Made by a program: the position numbers and the translations under genes. From Saprospirales bacterium (GTDB taxonomy: Bacteria; Bacteroidota; Bacteroidia; Chitinophagales; Saprospiraceae), in NCBI GenBank assembly GCA_002698985.1, contig PAAY01000041.1:116228-180227 (forward strand): a DNA stretch of 64,000 bases, read 5' to 3'. The notes under the pieces are model-generated. The model saw only the letters and a list, made by a program, of their open reading frames with translations. It was not told where the DNA came from and made no database searches. Shown here in pieces: positions 16,601 through 24,427 of the stretch (positions within the stretch are counted from its first letter, which is position 1; every line of letters starts with the position of its first letter).

Positions 16601-19498
16601 GCCGGTGGCACCGGTTACCTGCTGCCAGGTGAATTCAACGGTGGTCGTGGTGGTATTGCAATTGATCTGCGGTTGTGGAAGGTAATCCTCCACCACCACG
16701 GGCATGGTTGTCGTGTCTGAAGCACAGGCGTTTTCTTCCACCACCAGGCTCAGGGTGTAGTTGCCGGGCGTGGCCCAGCTTACCGTGTGAGGTCCGGGGC
16801 CTGTGCCGGGATTGGCTGTTCCGCCCCCGAAATCCCAGCTGAAGCTTGCCCCGTTGCCGGCACCGCCGGTATAGGTCACCGTGGCAGTGGCGTCGAAACA
16901 GATGCTGTCGGAAACGGTGAAAGCAGAGGATGGTACCGGATAGACGTAGATGGTGGTGGAGGCATTGTATTGGCACATGCCCTCCGAATAAGTTACCGTG
17001 ATGTTGTTGGCTCCTGTATTGGCGCTGGATGGGGTGAACACTCCCGTCAGCGGATTCACCGCCGGGGAGCCGCCCCAGATGTAGGTTCCACCGCCGGCAC
17101 CTCCGGTTGCTGTCGCCGTCAGTGTGACGGGTTGTGTGTTGGCATCCCGGCAGATTTGCGGAACGGGATCGATGCTCACCGTTACCGAAGGACAGTCCTG
17201 TGCGCTACAGGTGATCTGCTGGCTTACATTGCCGCAGGCATTTGCGGAAACCGCTTCCACCGCAATGGTCACCTGTTCCAGGGGTATCAGGCCGCTCACC
17301 ATGTAAGTGGTGTCGTTAAGGGCCGAGCCAGCTTGTCCGGTGTTTACGGTCACGTTGTAACCGGTGGCTCCGGGCACACTGTTCCAGGTAAAGGTGATGG
17401 AGCTGTTGGTAGGCTGGCAATTGACGACGGGTGGACTGAGCGTTGGTTCCACCAGCACCTCAAAGGTATCGGGTAAGGAAACGCAGCCGAAACTGTCCTG
17501 CACGGTGAGCAAAACGTTTTTGGTGCCGGAGGTGGGCCAATCCACTGTGTGGGGCCCAGGGCCGGTACCGGGTGTGGCGCTGCCGCCATCGAAATTCCAG
17601 GTGTAAATCAGGGTGGTATCCCCGTTGCCGGAGGCGATGGTGGCCAAAGAATCAATGCACACAACGGTGTCGCCAGTTATCATCGCCTGCGGCAATGCCC
17701 CTACCGTGACCGTTACACTGTCCACATCGGAACAGTTACCGGATTCGGCAAAGACGTAATAGGTGGTCGTACTGCCAGGTGCAACGGTGGTGGCGGGCAG
17801 TTCGTTGCCGGGCCCCGGCGGCAGGGCGCTGTGGAAGGTGATGGTAGCACCGCTGTTGTTGAGGTCCACAATGTCAAGGGTGTCCAGGTCGATGGAATCC
17901 CCTAAACAAACAAAGGGGGTGCTGTTCACCTGGAGGTCAGGCCCGGAATTATCTTCGGTAACCTCCACCGTTGCACTGGCTGTGCAGGGCGGGTTGACGT
18001 TGTTGTTGATGATGTTGAGCGTATAGGTTCCGGGGAGCGACACCGTGATTACCGGATCAGAACTGTTCAGTCCACCCGGCCCGAGCCACTGGTAATCGGC
18101 ATTGGCCGGAACGGACGAAGAACCATCCAGTGTTACGGAAGGATTGGTACAACTTAGTTGGGGAGGATTGGGCGGATCGATGACCGCACTGGTGGGTATC
18201 TCATTCAGTGTCAGCAGAACGGTGCTGTCGCAGCCCTGGTAACTAATGTAATTGACCACGTGCGGGCCCGGGCCACAATACTGCTGGTTGTTGATAGTAA
18301 CGCAATCACCCTGGCAAACATCCATGCTGGCATTGGTGGGCGGAATGATGATGGGCACGATGATAACATTGACCACCGAATCACATCCCAGCCAGCTTTG
18401 CAGGGTGATGGTGGTTGAGTTACAAACCACCTGCCCGCCAACTTCAATGCATTCCCCAGAGCACAGCATGGTGTCAAGAATTGTGGGTGGCACCGGAGGC
18501 CCGATGATCACGTCCACGCAATCGTCACTGAAATCACCGCAGAAAGGAGCGGTGGTACTTTCCAGCAAAGCCTTGGCCGTCGGATAATCCATCCCAATCA
18601 AAGAGGGAAGCAGGCCCACCTGCGATATCAAATAGGAAAGCCCGCAGACCTGGTAGGTGCCTGGTGGCTGGGTGGTCAGGTCAGCGCTGGGATTGACAGC
18701 AACAATGATATTGTTTTGGGTGATGGCATAGGCATAGGCATATTCTCCCGGATTGGGAGGTATGGCCGGCGGCGCATAATTAGGCGGTAGGCTGAGGTTC
18801 AGGTCGGGATCCCCTACACAACCCATCACCATGGGTGCATCCAGGCTGCCGCCATCGGCTTCGCAAACGGTGCAGACCAGCGTTCCGCAGGCAAAGGTCA
18901 GCGTGAAGTTGTCCAGCGTTCCGACGTCGTTGGAACAGATGTCGTTGATGGTGAGGGTCCAGGTTCCGTTGGCCGGCTGGCCGGGTATATTGAAATCGTT
19001 GAGATCGCAGTTGGGAGCTTGCTGGGCACCGGTTACAGGGTCGGTCACACCACCACAAGGCATGGTCCAGATGCCTGTAAGGCAACAGGTTCCGCTTTGG
19101 CAGGGCCCTGTGTTGCACATGTACTCGGTGTTGTTGGTCAGTGGGTTGCCGGTGCCCGGCACAATGCACACATCCACATTGTCATTCTGGTTGCCGCAGC
19201 CTCCGAAGTTGTTGTTCACATCGGCCATCACCATGTAGTTCACTCCGCTGGGAGAGGTGAGGGTGACCGCCAGGTCGCCCACCCAGGTGTGGGTGATCTG
19301 AAAACAAACAGAGGTGAGCGGGCAGGCGCCCAGGTCATTGGCGCCATTGACGGTTACGTCGAGGGTACCCTGAAAGGTGCCATTGTCCTGAATGGGAACC
19401 GGACAGTTTCCGGTATTCAGGCAGTCACATGGTTGGGCGCCCAGGCTGAGACTGAGTACGACAACGAAAGAGAGGGTGGCGAATAGTCTGAAAATCAT
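13625..19498 (-). CDS. giant modular T9SS type B surface protein (P-domain, PKD/FnIII/Ig-like repeats)
   Basis: 1957 residues with a signal peptide ending SLGAQ. After a Cys-rich start comes a proprotein-convertase P-like domain (THTWVGDLAVTLTSPSG to NDVGTLDNFTLTFACG, about 65-205). From about residue 600 to 1650 there are four long modules, each made of a PKD-like unit (Y/FxWDFGxGxAxPGTGPGPHxVxW), an FnIII-like unit (VTGATGYNYTI..ISGLTPGE), a CxAxDCP Cys motif and an Ig-like unit with CRDANxQP and GxFDP. Further on are a PKD-type unit, a SprB-like repeat (CFGENDGAITVTSVTGGEPPYFYSLNG, near 1735) and the CHU_C tail from VPNAFSPNGDGTNDVF to the end. The tail sends it through T9SS to the surface, where it is probably an adhesin or gliding substrate. 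No catalytic domain seen. Confidence 0.9.
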   Translation of the reverse strand: MIFRLFATLSFVVVLSLSLGAQPCDCLNTGNCPVPIQDNGTFQGTLDVTVNGANDLGACPLTSVCFQITHTWVGDLAVTLTSPSGVNYMVMADVNNNFGGCGNQNDNVDVCIVPGTGNPLTNNTEYMCNTGPCQSGTCCLTGIWTMPCGGVTDPVTGAQQAPNCDLNDFNIPGQPANGTWTLTINDICSNDVGTLDNFTLTFACGTLVCTVCEADGGSLDAPMVMGCVGDPDLNLSLPPNYAPPAIPPNPGEYAYAYAITQNNIIVAVNPSADLTTQPPGTYQVCGLSYLISQVGLLPSLIGMDYPTAKALLESTTAPFCGDFSDDCVDVIIGPPVPPTILDTMLCSGECIEVGGQVVCNSTTITLQSWLGCDSVVNVIIVPIIIPPTNASMDVCQGDCVTINNQQYCGPGPHVVNYISYQGCDSTVLLTLNEIPTSAVIDPPNPPQLSCTNPSVTLDGSSSVPANADYQWLGPGGLNSSDPVITVSLPGTYTLNIINNNVNPPCTASATVEVTEDNSGPDLQVNSTPFVCLGDSIDLDTLDIVDLNNSGATITFHSALPPGPGNELPATTVAPGSTTTYYVFAESGNCSDVDSVTVTVGALPQAMITGDTVVCIDSLATIASGNGDTTLIYTWNFDGGSATPGTGPGPHTVDWPTSGTKNVLLTVQDSFGCVSLPDTFEVLVEPTLSPPVVNCQPTNSSITFTWNSVPGATGYNVTVNTGQAGSALNDTTYMVSGLIPLEQVTIAVEAVSANACGNVSQQITCSAQDCPSVTVSIDPVPQICRDANTQPVTLTATATGGAGGGTYIWGGSPAVNPLTGVFTPSSANTGANNITVTYSEGMCQYNASTTIYVYPVPSSAFTVSDSICFDATATVTYTGGAGNGASFSWDFGGGTANPGTGPGPHTVSWATPGNYTLSLVVEENACASDTTTMPVVVEDYLPQPQINCNTTTTTVEFTWQQVTGATGYNYTITSGQAAVSQTDTSVLISGLTPGENVSIEVEAIGAGACGSSFATLDCVAEDCPNVTVDIPPVAICRDANSQPFDLTVNITGGMGGGSIVWSGAAITDTLSGTFDPSIALAGNNLVSVVYEENNCTFTASQDVTVTDVPEASFTASSVICMGDTATLTYTGTIDPALIYHWDFGTGSAQPGTGAGPQQVVWSDTGQQTVSLWVENIQGCVSDTFELTVQNELPLVAPALNCASTTTSVTMTWTDVPGADNYQAVVLQGPNGIFNPNQYLFSGLTPGDTVTLELTVSSNGPCPPVSVVQSCVAMDCPPVSIEIDSVQDICLGNLAPFNLTATVTGSAGTGTGTWSGPGIVDAAAGTFDAFDAGFGNHTVTYTFVEDGCTFTASTTINVYEEPTAFFTTDTVICRTDFSTVTYSGSAGANATFNWDFGNATVMSGSGAGPYSLSWPGAGQETIGLTVEENGCASKLYELNLQIEDTLATPVINCVNSTTGSVTFAWNDVAGAQDYTVNVLSGPAGTQVTNTSYQISGLQPGEFVTIEVIANSATSCPSTSATQTCEAIDCPPVDLQIEPVQPMCFDPSATPFNLAATADGQPATGTWSGTGITDANNGTFDPAAAGSGTHTVTFTYQQANCTYQASTDVLIVEPPIADAGNDDQLTCKEGETSAQLGGAASTTGPGYSIDWDFSGGPFPADSTILHPTVSVPGTYTLTITDDQYGCVATDQVVIEGSQELPMPEVSLSPISCFGENDGAITVTSVTGGEPPYFYSLNGSPFSENGEFLFLTPGVYNLTVLDVNGCEATLTLDINEPPQVAVDLVAYLEGDNIIHLGDSAQLEAIISIPPDSLDNIVWEPDSLLSCKGCLDPVATPIQTTTFTVTIESNGCSDSDDLTIFVKKDKFLYVPNAFSPNGDGTNDVFRLYPGNQVERIEQFKVFDRWGAVVYIYNDFDPNDPAVGWDGTFRGKPLDPAVFTWFAKVRFIDGTTELFEGDVTLMK

Positions 19499-20050
19499 TC
19501 GTTGAATACGTTGATGTTTGAATTCCTGTGTTTCGTTTCAGCTATGAGTGAATTCAAAATTTTTACTTGACCTTCCCGGCTTATCAAGCTATGCTGTAAT
19601 CGGAAAAGGACTGAAATCAAGGGTGATAGACGCTGTTTATTGCATAGCTTATTTTCGTTATTCCAGACAAAAGGAAGCTATGCTGGCTTTGTGCCATTGG
19701 GTTCGTGAGATTTTTCAAGCATTGTGCAAGGAAGGGACCTGCCAGGTTGTTTTCTGTTAAATGTGGTAATGAGGGGTTGTTGTTCTACTTAATCAGTCAA
19801 CCTGATGAAGAAATGTCCTGGACAAAATCTTTGGCACCCAGTGGCTTTTGGCTCATGCCCAAAAAACAAGCCAAAGGATGATAGTAGTCTCTAATGTATG
19901 GCCAATAGCTAACAATCAGGAACAAACAAGGTGCTTTCACGAAATTTTCTATCGGCACAGGCTGCAAAGAAAAAGCTGTACACTCAAAGATGTGCGTACA
20001 GCCGTAAAGAAAGTTTACAGTTACCCTATTTACTCGAGCTTTCTATCTCA
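19499..20050. other. 550-bp gene-free, AT-richer stretch
   Basis: Base composition is clearly more AT-rich than the flanking genes. Short frames here have no family signature and no good start. It should contain the promoter of the giant T9SS gene at its left end. No repeats of the families seen elsewhere and no RNA that I recognise. Confidence 0.5.
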
Positions 20051-20797
20051 TTAATCCTGAACAGCCTTTTGGCTTTTGAAAACCGCTCTTTCCATTTCGA
20101 GTGCTTTGGGGAAAAGCAGGAAATTTTCCAGGTGGACGTGCCTGTGTAAGTCCTCTTCAAATTCTTTCAGTTCGGAAAACAAAAGGCGCCAGGTGGTGCA
20201 TGCCTCCTCCGGTGGGGTGTAGTCGTTGGTCAGTTCCCTTATTTCTGCCATCAAGTCGCCAGCGTGTTCGTGCTCGTTTTCCATTTCCCGAATGGGATTG
20301 GAAATAAATTCCTCTTCAGGCAACTGAAAAGACTCACCAGCATCAAAGCACTTCTGCACTTTTTCCACGAAGGGAAAGAGGATGTGCTCTTCTTTGATCA
20401 TGTGCGCGATGAGATCTTCCGCCACGAGCTTCCACTTTTCAGCAATGACCTCGAGTTCAGGGTACAAATCGCCATGACGCAATGCGACCTTCTCAGTGTG
20501 AGCCGTAATGCCTGGCAGTTTCTGACGAACGTAAGTGTGGTGGGCAGCTTTGATGTAATTGCATAGTTCAATGGGACTGAGTTTTCCGAAGTCAATTTTT
20601 GACTGCCCGTTTTTCTTCATCTCTGTTCCCAGTTCTTCCAGCACCACCTCCAATTCAACGCCCTGTTGTATGCAGGCTTCTTCCAGGGTTCTTTTACCCC
20701 GGCAACAGAAATCGAGCTTGTATTTTTCAAAAACATCGGCAATGCCAGGTTTCAGCAATACCAGCGCTGCAAGTTTTTGGTCTTTGAGTTCTTTCAT
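20051..20797 (-). CDS. ric: di-iron iron-sulfur cluster repair protein (RIC/YtfE/ScdA)
   Basis: 248 residues. The N-terminal ScdA_N domain has the paired Cys (C31-C32 in LDFCCRGKRTLEEA), and the C-terminal hemerythrin-like domain has the His/Glu set: AAHHTYVRQKLPGI, VALRHGDLYPEL, HMIKEEHILFPFV, MENEHEHAGDLM and HRHVHLENFLLFP. RIC proteins repair Fe-S clusters damaged by nitric oxide or peroxide, using a di-iron centre in the cytoplasm. The neighbours fit stress and Fe-S chemistry: a 4Fe-4S type APS/PAPS reductase directly upstream and an Rrf2 regulator with three Cys further upstream. Confidence 0.93.
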   Translation of the reverse strand: MKELKDQKLAALVLLKPGIADVFEKYKLDFCCRGKRTLEEACIQQGVELEVVLEELGTEMKKNGQSKIDFGKLSPIELCNYIKAAHHTYVRQKLPGITAHTEKVALRHGDLYPELEVIAEKWKLVAEDLIAHMIKEEHILFPFVEKVQKCFDAGESFQLPEEEFISNPIREMENEHEHAGDLMAEIRELTNDYTPPEEACTTWRLLFSELKEFEEDLHRHVHLENFLLFPKALEMERAVFKSQKAVQD

Positions 20798-20886
20798 CGA
20801 AATGTGTTTTCAATAATTGTCTGTTTCTCGCTCCCGGCCGCAAATTATCAGCTGCCAGCAGCGAAGCCACTGACCTTGGTCATCCA

Positions 20887-21594
20887 TCAGCTTTTTGACA
20901 AAAAGCCAACGTGCAGCCCACATTCAGTTTTGAATTTGCTGTTCCAGCGCCCGGCACGGCCCTGGGCCTTTTTGGTGCAATGGATACAACCCACCGAGCC
21001 ATACCCTTCCAGTTCAAGCGGATGCGGAGGCAGGGCATTGTGGTTCCGGTAGTTTTCGTATTTCGCTTCCGACCAGTCAATGAATGGGTGAAACTTCAGG
21101 AGCCCTTCCACCGATGGATCGGGCCTGAACACTTTCCAGTTGTTTCGCACACGGTTTTGAAAGCCCATCAGTCCTGAAATCCAGACCTTGTAGCACTTCT
21201 TCAAAGGCTCGAGTGGAGCCACTTTGTTGAGGTAACAGCACACATTGGGAGTGGTGGTCCACATTTGTGAGGACACGCACAGGTCTTTAAGATCTTCAGA
21301 AGGAGCAACCTCCACCACGTTCAAACCGAACATGGTGGATAGCTGCGCTTTGTACTCGAGTGTTTCAGGGAAATGAAAACGGGTGTTGATGAAATAGACT
21401 TTTATACCGGGTTTTATCCGGCTCAGGTGGTGGAGTAAAGTGGCAGAATGAATGCCGAACGAAGAGGTAACGAGGACTTCTTCTTCCGGCACTATTTCAA
21501 ACAGCCGGGCCAGCCTTTCTTCTGCAGAGAGTTTTTCAAAGTCTTTGTTCATTCCTTCTACCAGGGAAAGCCCCTGCAAGCTCATCAGGTCCAT
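20887..21594 (-). CDS. cysH: assimilatory adenylyl-sulfate/phosphoadenylyl-sulfate reductase
   Basis: 235 residues. Typical CysH motifs are SSFGIHSATLLHHL (44-57), YFINTRFHFPETLEY (67-81) and the C-terminal KTECGLH, where C225 is the catalytic Cys. C119-C120 and C203-x2-C206 form the CC..CxxC set that binds a 4Fe-4S cluster, pointing to an APS-type reductase rather than the cluster-free PAPS type. It reduces activated sulfate to sulfite in cysteine synthesis. Transcribed in the same direction as ric with a 90-bp gap. Other cys genes are not in the window. Confidence 0.92.
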   Translation of the reverse strand: MDLMSLQGLSLVEGMNKDFEKLSAEERLARLFEIVPEEEVLVTSSFGIHSATLLHHLSRIKPGIKVYFINTRFHFPETLEYKAQLSTMFGLNVVEVAPSEDLKDLCVSSQMWTTTPNVCCYLNKVAPLEPLKKCYKVWISGLMGFQNRVRNNWKVFRPDPSVEGLLKFHPFIDWSEAKYENYRNHNALPPHPLELEGYGSVGCIHCTKKAQGRAGRWNSKFKTECGLHVGFLSKS

Positions 21595-21648
21595 AGTTGC
21601 TCAGGTTACTTTTGGTCCAGGTATTTCTCAGCGAATGAAGCCACTTTG

Positions 21649-21680
21649 AAAAACTGAACAGGGCAAACGCCCCGTTCAGC
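21649..21680 (-). terminator. rho-independent terminator of the peroxidase gene
   Basis: On the minus strand CTGAAC-GGGGCG and the matching GCCC-TGTTCAG form a stem (21654-21679) that is followed by TTTTTC, 28 bp after the stop at 21708. Confidence 0.75.
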
Positions 21681-21707
21681 CAGGTATCCAAAGTGAAGTA
21701 CGAATTC

Positions 21708-23603
21708 TTACAGTTTTACCAGTTGTTGCGAGCCCACCTTGCCGTTCATCCGGATGGATAACTGGTAATTGCCCGAAGGCAAATCATAAGGCAGGCTGAG
21801 TGATACGATGTTGTTCCCTGCACTCAGAGAAAGTTCTTTTTGCAGGATCGTCTGTCCGGTCAGGCTGGTGATCTCCAGCCTGGCATTGGTTGCATTTAGC
21901 GCAGCCACCCTTACAGAGAACTGACTCATGACCGGGTTCGGATAAACGGCGAAGGAGAGCAGGTCTTCATTCAGCCGTTCAAAGGCCGGCGTCAATGGCT
22001 GGGCCACGAATACCTCATCCTGGATGATGGTGATGGGCGTATTCCTCCTGATCACATCTGCCAGGCGGGTGTTTTTGATCCACTCTTTCTCTTCGGGAGT
22101 CAGCCAGGGGTCGTTTTCGTAATAGAAGCGGTCACCATCACGCAGGGCCATGAATTGCTGCTTGATGATGGTCATGGCCGTTTCGCCAAACAGTGCATCG
22201 TCCATGTGGTCTTCGGAGAGGATGCCCACCCAGGGGTCGATGTTGTTGACGTCACCGTAAAGAAACTCGAGGGTTTCGGCCATCAGCGGGTCAGAGGTGA
22301 TTTCATCGAAAGAAGTAACGGGCAGCAATCCGAAATCCTGACGCATGGTGTTGTAATCGGGCAGTCCCCGGTCACGCCCCCGCTGCATGTTGATGGCAGC
22401 CAGATCAAGTCCGCCGGCACCGGGATGTCCGAACAGGAAGTTGCGCAGGTCGTCAACCACCTTGCAGTCAAAATCCTGCTCTACCACCGTGGCCATGCCG
22501 ATGAGGTAGGGTTCCGGTCCTCCCACTTCCGTGGTGGCGGAGGGGTTGAAGAAAGCATCTCTCAAAAGAATATCGCCTTCGGGCAAATAATTGCCTTCAT
22601 TGTCCATGCGCACCAGCAGGCTGTTGATGGTGGTGTGGCCGTAGCGGTAAGCAGCGGTGTTGAAAGCATTGGTGATGCCGGGGTTGATTTGGTAATTGTA
22701 GCCGTTGTAAGGCGGTACTGCCATGCCCAATGCCGGCAGCCATTCTTCGTAAACAATGGCCTGCAACTGACCACCTACCAGCTTTCGGGCATGCTGGTAG
22801 AGCTGTTCATCATCCCATTCGGGATGCTGGGCGGCCAGCTCGTCGCAAAGGCGGTTGTGCTCCCGCACAAACAGGGTGTGCATGGCCGTGAGGAAGGGAT
22901 TCTCATTGGCCCTCACATCACCGGCAACGAAGTACTTCGCATTTGGCAAAGGCATGGCCATTGGTGGAGCTGAAGGATCAACGGGACTGTCGTACTCGCC
23001 GGTGAGGGTGTTCCAGGGCAGCAGATTGCCGGCAGAGGTCTTCAGCTTGCCACCGCTGAAAGTGCGCAACCAGGTTGCACGCTGCGGGTCAGAGCCATAA
23101 ACCGCCGATGCATCGATGAATGCGGTTATCTCATTGGTGTATTTCCTCGGATTGTCGGTGCCGGTACCACTTGTAGGGTCATAGGCAGAACGGTGCATGG
23201 GTATCTTCACAGCCCCAGTCCCGGCAGGGTCGAAATACATGTCGAAAGGCGGCACTTCTATGTCAAAGCTCTCATCCGGGTTGTCAGGTGACAAGGTGAT
23301 GTCGTGGTCGATGAACTGGCCCCATGCCCAGGCATAGGCACTGAGGGTTCTGGAATCATTCACAAGGTTGGTCTGACTGAAAAGCATGTTGCTGACCAGG
23401 CGGGGATTGGGACGTGCAGGGCCTGCCGGTGCCGATATGCCGTCGCTGAATCCAATGGTCTGCGTCAATACATGCGTGCCTACAGCACCAAAATCAGGAA
23501 ACACAAGGTTGTTGCCCGTTCCATCGATGGTGCGGTACTCCTGGGCATTCAAAACACCCAGGGCGAGAAGTGTAAGGATTGGAAGAAGTGTAAAAGTTTT
23601 CAT
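21708..23603 (-). CDS. secreted animal-type haem peroxidase with T9SS sorting domain
   Basis: 631 residues; signal peptide ends GVLNAQ. The peroxidase/cyclooxygenase fold is recognised from WGQFIDHDITLSP (about 92-104, with the distal His), ASAVYGSDPQRATWLRTF (near 165), LPNAKYFVAGDVRANENPFLTAMHTLFVREHNRLC (about 220-255) and YRYGHTTINSLL (about 325, with the proximal His). The final 80 residues starting at FAVYPNPVMSQFSVRV are a type A T9SS sorting domain. The enzyme would act outside the cell using hydrogen peroxide, perhaps to make hypohalous acids or oxidise phenolics; bacterial members are poorly known. A repeat-rich gap separates it from the Rrf2 gene. Confidence 0.9.
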   Translation of the reverse strand: MKTFTLLPILTLLALGVLNAQEYRTIDGTGNNLVFPDFGAVGTHVLTQTIGFSDGISAPAGPARPNPRLVSNMLFSQTNLVNDSRTLSAYAWAWGQFIDHDITLSPDNPDESFDIEVPPFDMYFDPAGTGAVKIPMHRSAYDPTSGTGTDNPRKYTNEITAFIDASAVYGSDPQRATWLRTFSGGKLKTSAGNLLPWNTLTGEYDSPVDPSAPPMAMPLPNAKYFVAGDVRANENPFLTAMHTLFVREHNRLCDELAAQHPEWDDEQLYQHARKLVGGQLQAIVYEEWLPALGMAVPPYNGYNYQINPGITNAFNTAAYRYGHTTINSLLVRMDNEGNYLPEGDILLRDAFFNPSATTEVGGPEPYLIGMATVVEQDFDCKVVDDLRNFLFGHPGAGGLDLAAINMQRGRDRGLPDYNTMRQDFGLLPVTSFDEITSDPLMAETLEFLYGDVNNIDPWVGILSEDHMDDALFGETAMTIIKQQFMALRDGDRFYYENDPWLTPEEKEWIKNTRLADVIRRNTPITIIQDEVFVAQPLTPAFERLNEDLLSFAVYPNPVMSQFSVRVAALNATNARLEITSLTGQTILQKELSLSAGNNIVSLSLPYDLPSGNYQLSIRMNGKVGSQQLVKL

Positions 23604-23893
23604 GAGAACATTCGTCGTTTATTTGGTTTTGAATACACACTACCCCCATCGGGGGGCGCATGAGATTAATTGCCGTTGAGAGGAGTTGAGAGAAGTTGAG
23701 AGGGGTTGAGAGAAGTTGAAGTTCCTCAATTAGTTGGCCGAACATCCAAACCTCTCCAAACCTCTCTCAACTCTTCTAAACCTCTCTCAACAATTCACAG
23801 CACTTCATTCAGTGCATGCGGTTTCTGGAATGGGGTGATGGTTGCAATAGTCGTTTTAAGAGTATTTTATCTTTAATTGGGGTAAAAAAAATG
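23604..23893. repeat. facing arrays of GTTGAGAGG words
   Basis: GTTGAGAGGAGTTGAGAGA-type words on the plus strand (23676-23721) face their reverse complements CCTCTCTCAACTC and CCTCTCCAAACC (23752-23793). The two halves can pair as a long imperfect stem with a 30-bp loop. No gene is supported. Confidence 0.75.
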
Positions 23894-24331
23894 TCAGGGC
23901 TTAATGCGAAGGCGCTCATCAGAAACCTTTTTTCCCAACTCAGCCAAGGTCGTTTCCTCGAATTCTTCTCGAAGAGCAGCTTTGGCATCCTTCCAGAAAT
24001 CATGAACCGGGCAAGGGTCAAACTCTCCGCAACCTGGCAATCCGAGTAAACAGGTATTGAAGAACTCAGGCCCTTCCAATACATCCACGATTTCAATGAC
24101 TTTGATCTCCTGAGGAGGCCTGGCCAGCTTGATGCCCCCGTTGGGGCCCCGGTAAGATTCCAGGATGCCGGCCTGGGTGAGTTGCTGAAATATCTTGGTC
24201 AGAAAATGAAATGAAATATCCAACGACCGAGACAATTCACCAATGTTTACGAATCCGATGTCGCCTTTGTGAGCCACGACATAGGTGAGTGCCCTGAGGG
24301 CATAAACACTGCCTTTTGATAGTACTTTCAC
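23894..24331 (-). CDS. Rrf2 family transcriptional regulator with three-Cys cluster motif
   Basis: 145 residues. Winged-helix domain: SVYALRALTYVVAHKG, then LSRSLDISFHFLTKIFQQLTQAGILESYRGPNGGIKLARPP (34-73). The C94, C101 and C107 set (CLLGLPGCGEFDPC) matches the Fe-S cluster ligands of NsrR/IscR/RsrR-type Rrf2 proteins, so it may sense NO, iron or redox state. A perfect inverted repeat lies 15 bp before the start codon and could be its own operator. Likely targets nearby are the peroxidase and ric genes, but this is inference from position. Confidence 0.9.
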   Translation of the reverse strand: MKVLSKGSVYALRALTYVVAHKGDIGFVNIGELSRSLDISFHFLTKIFQQLTQAGILESYRGPNGGIKLARPPQEIKVIEIVDVLEGPEFFNTCLLGLPGCGEFDPCPVHDFWKDAKAALREEFEETTLAELGKKVSDERLRIKP

Positions 24332-24345
24332 GTTGGATAAACTGG

Positions 24346-24367
24346 TTTGAGACTTTCGAGTCTCAAA
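24346..24367. promoter_or_regulatory. palindrome upstream of the Rrf2 gene, candidate operator
   Basis: TTTGAGACT at 24346-24354 and AGTCTCAAA at 24359-24367 around TTCG form a perfect 9-bp inverted repeat, centred about 25 bp before the Rrf2 start. The position suits autoregulation. The same TTCG-loop style also occurs in dispersed hairpins, so it may instead be a repeat. Confidence 0.45.
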
Positions 24368-24427
24368 AAACGTGCATTTTTTCCGATCCGCAAAATTTTT
24401 ATTTGAAATGTTTTCGCCCGGGCCTGC

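Noticed and set aside
19548..20054. Short plus-strand frames of 68-72 residues
   Set aside because: No family features, overlapping starts and AT-rich composition; nothing to separate them from chance.
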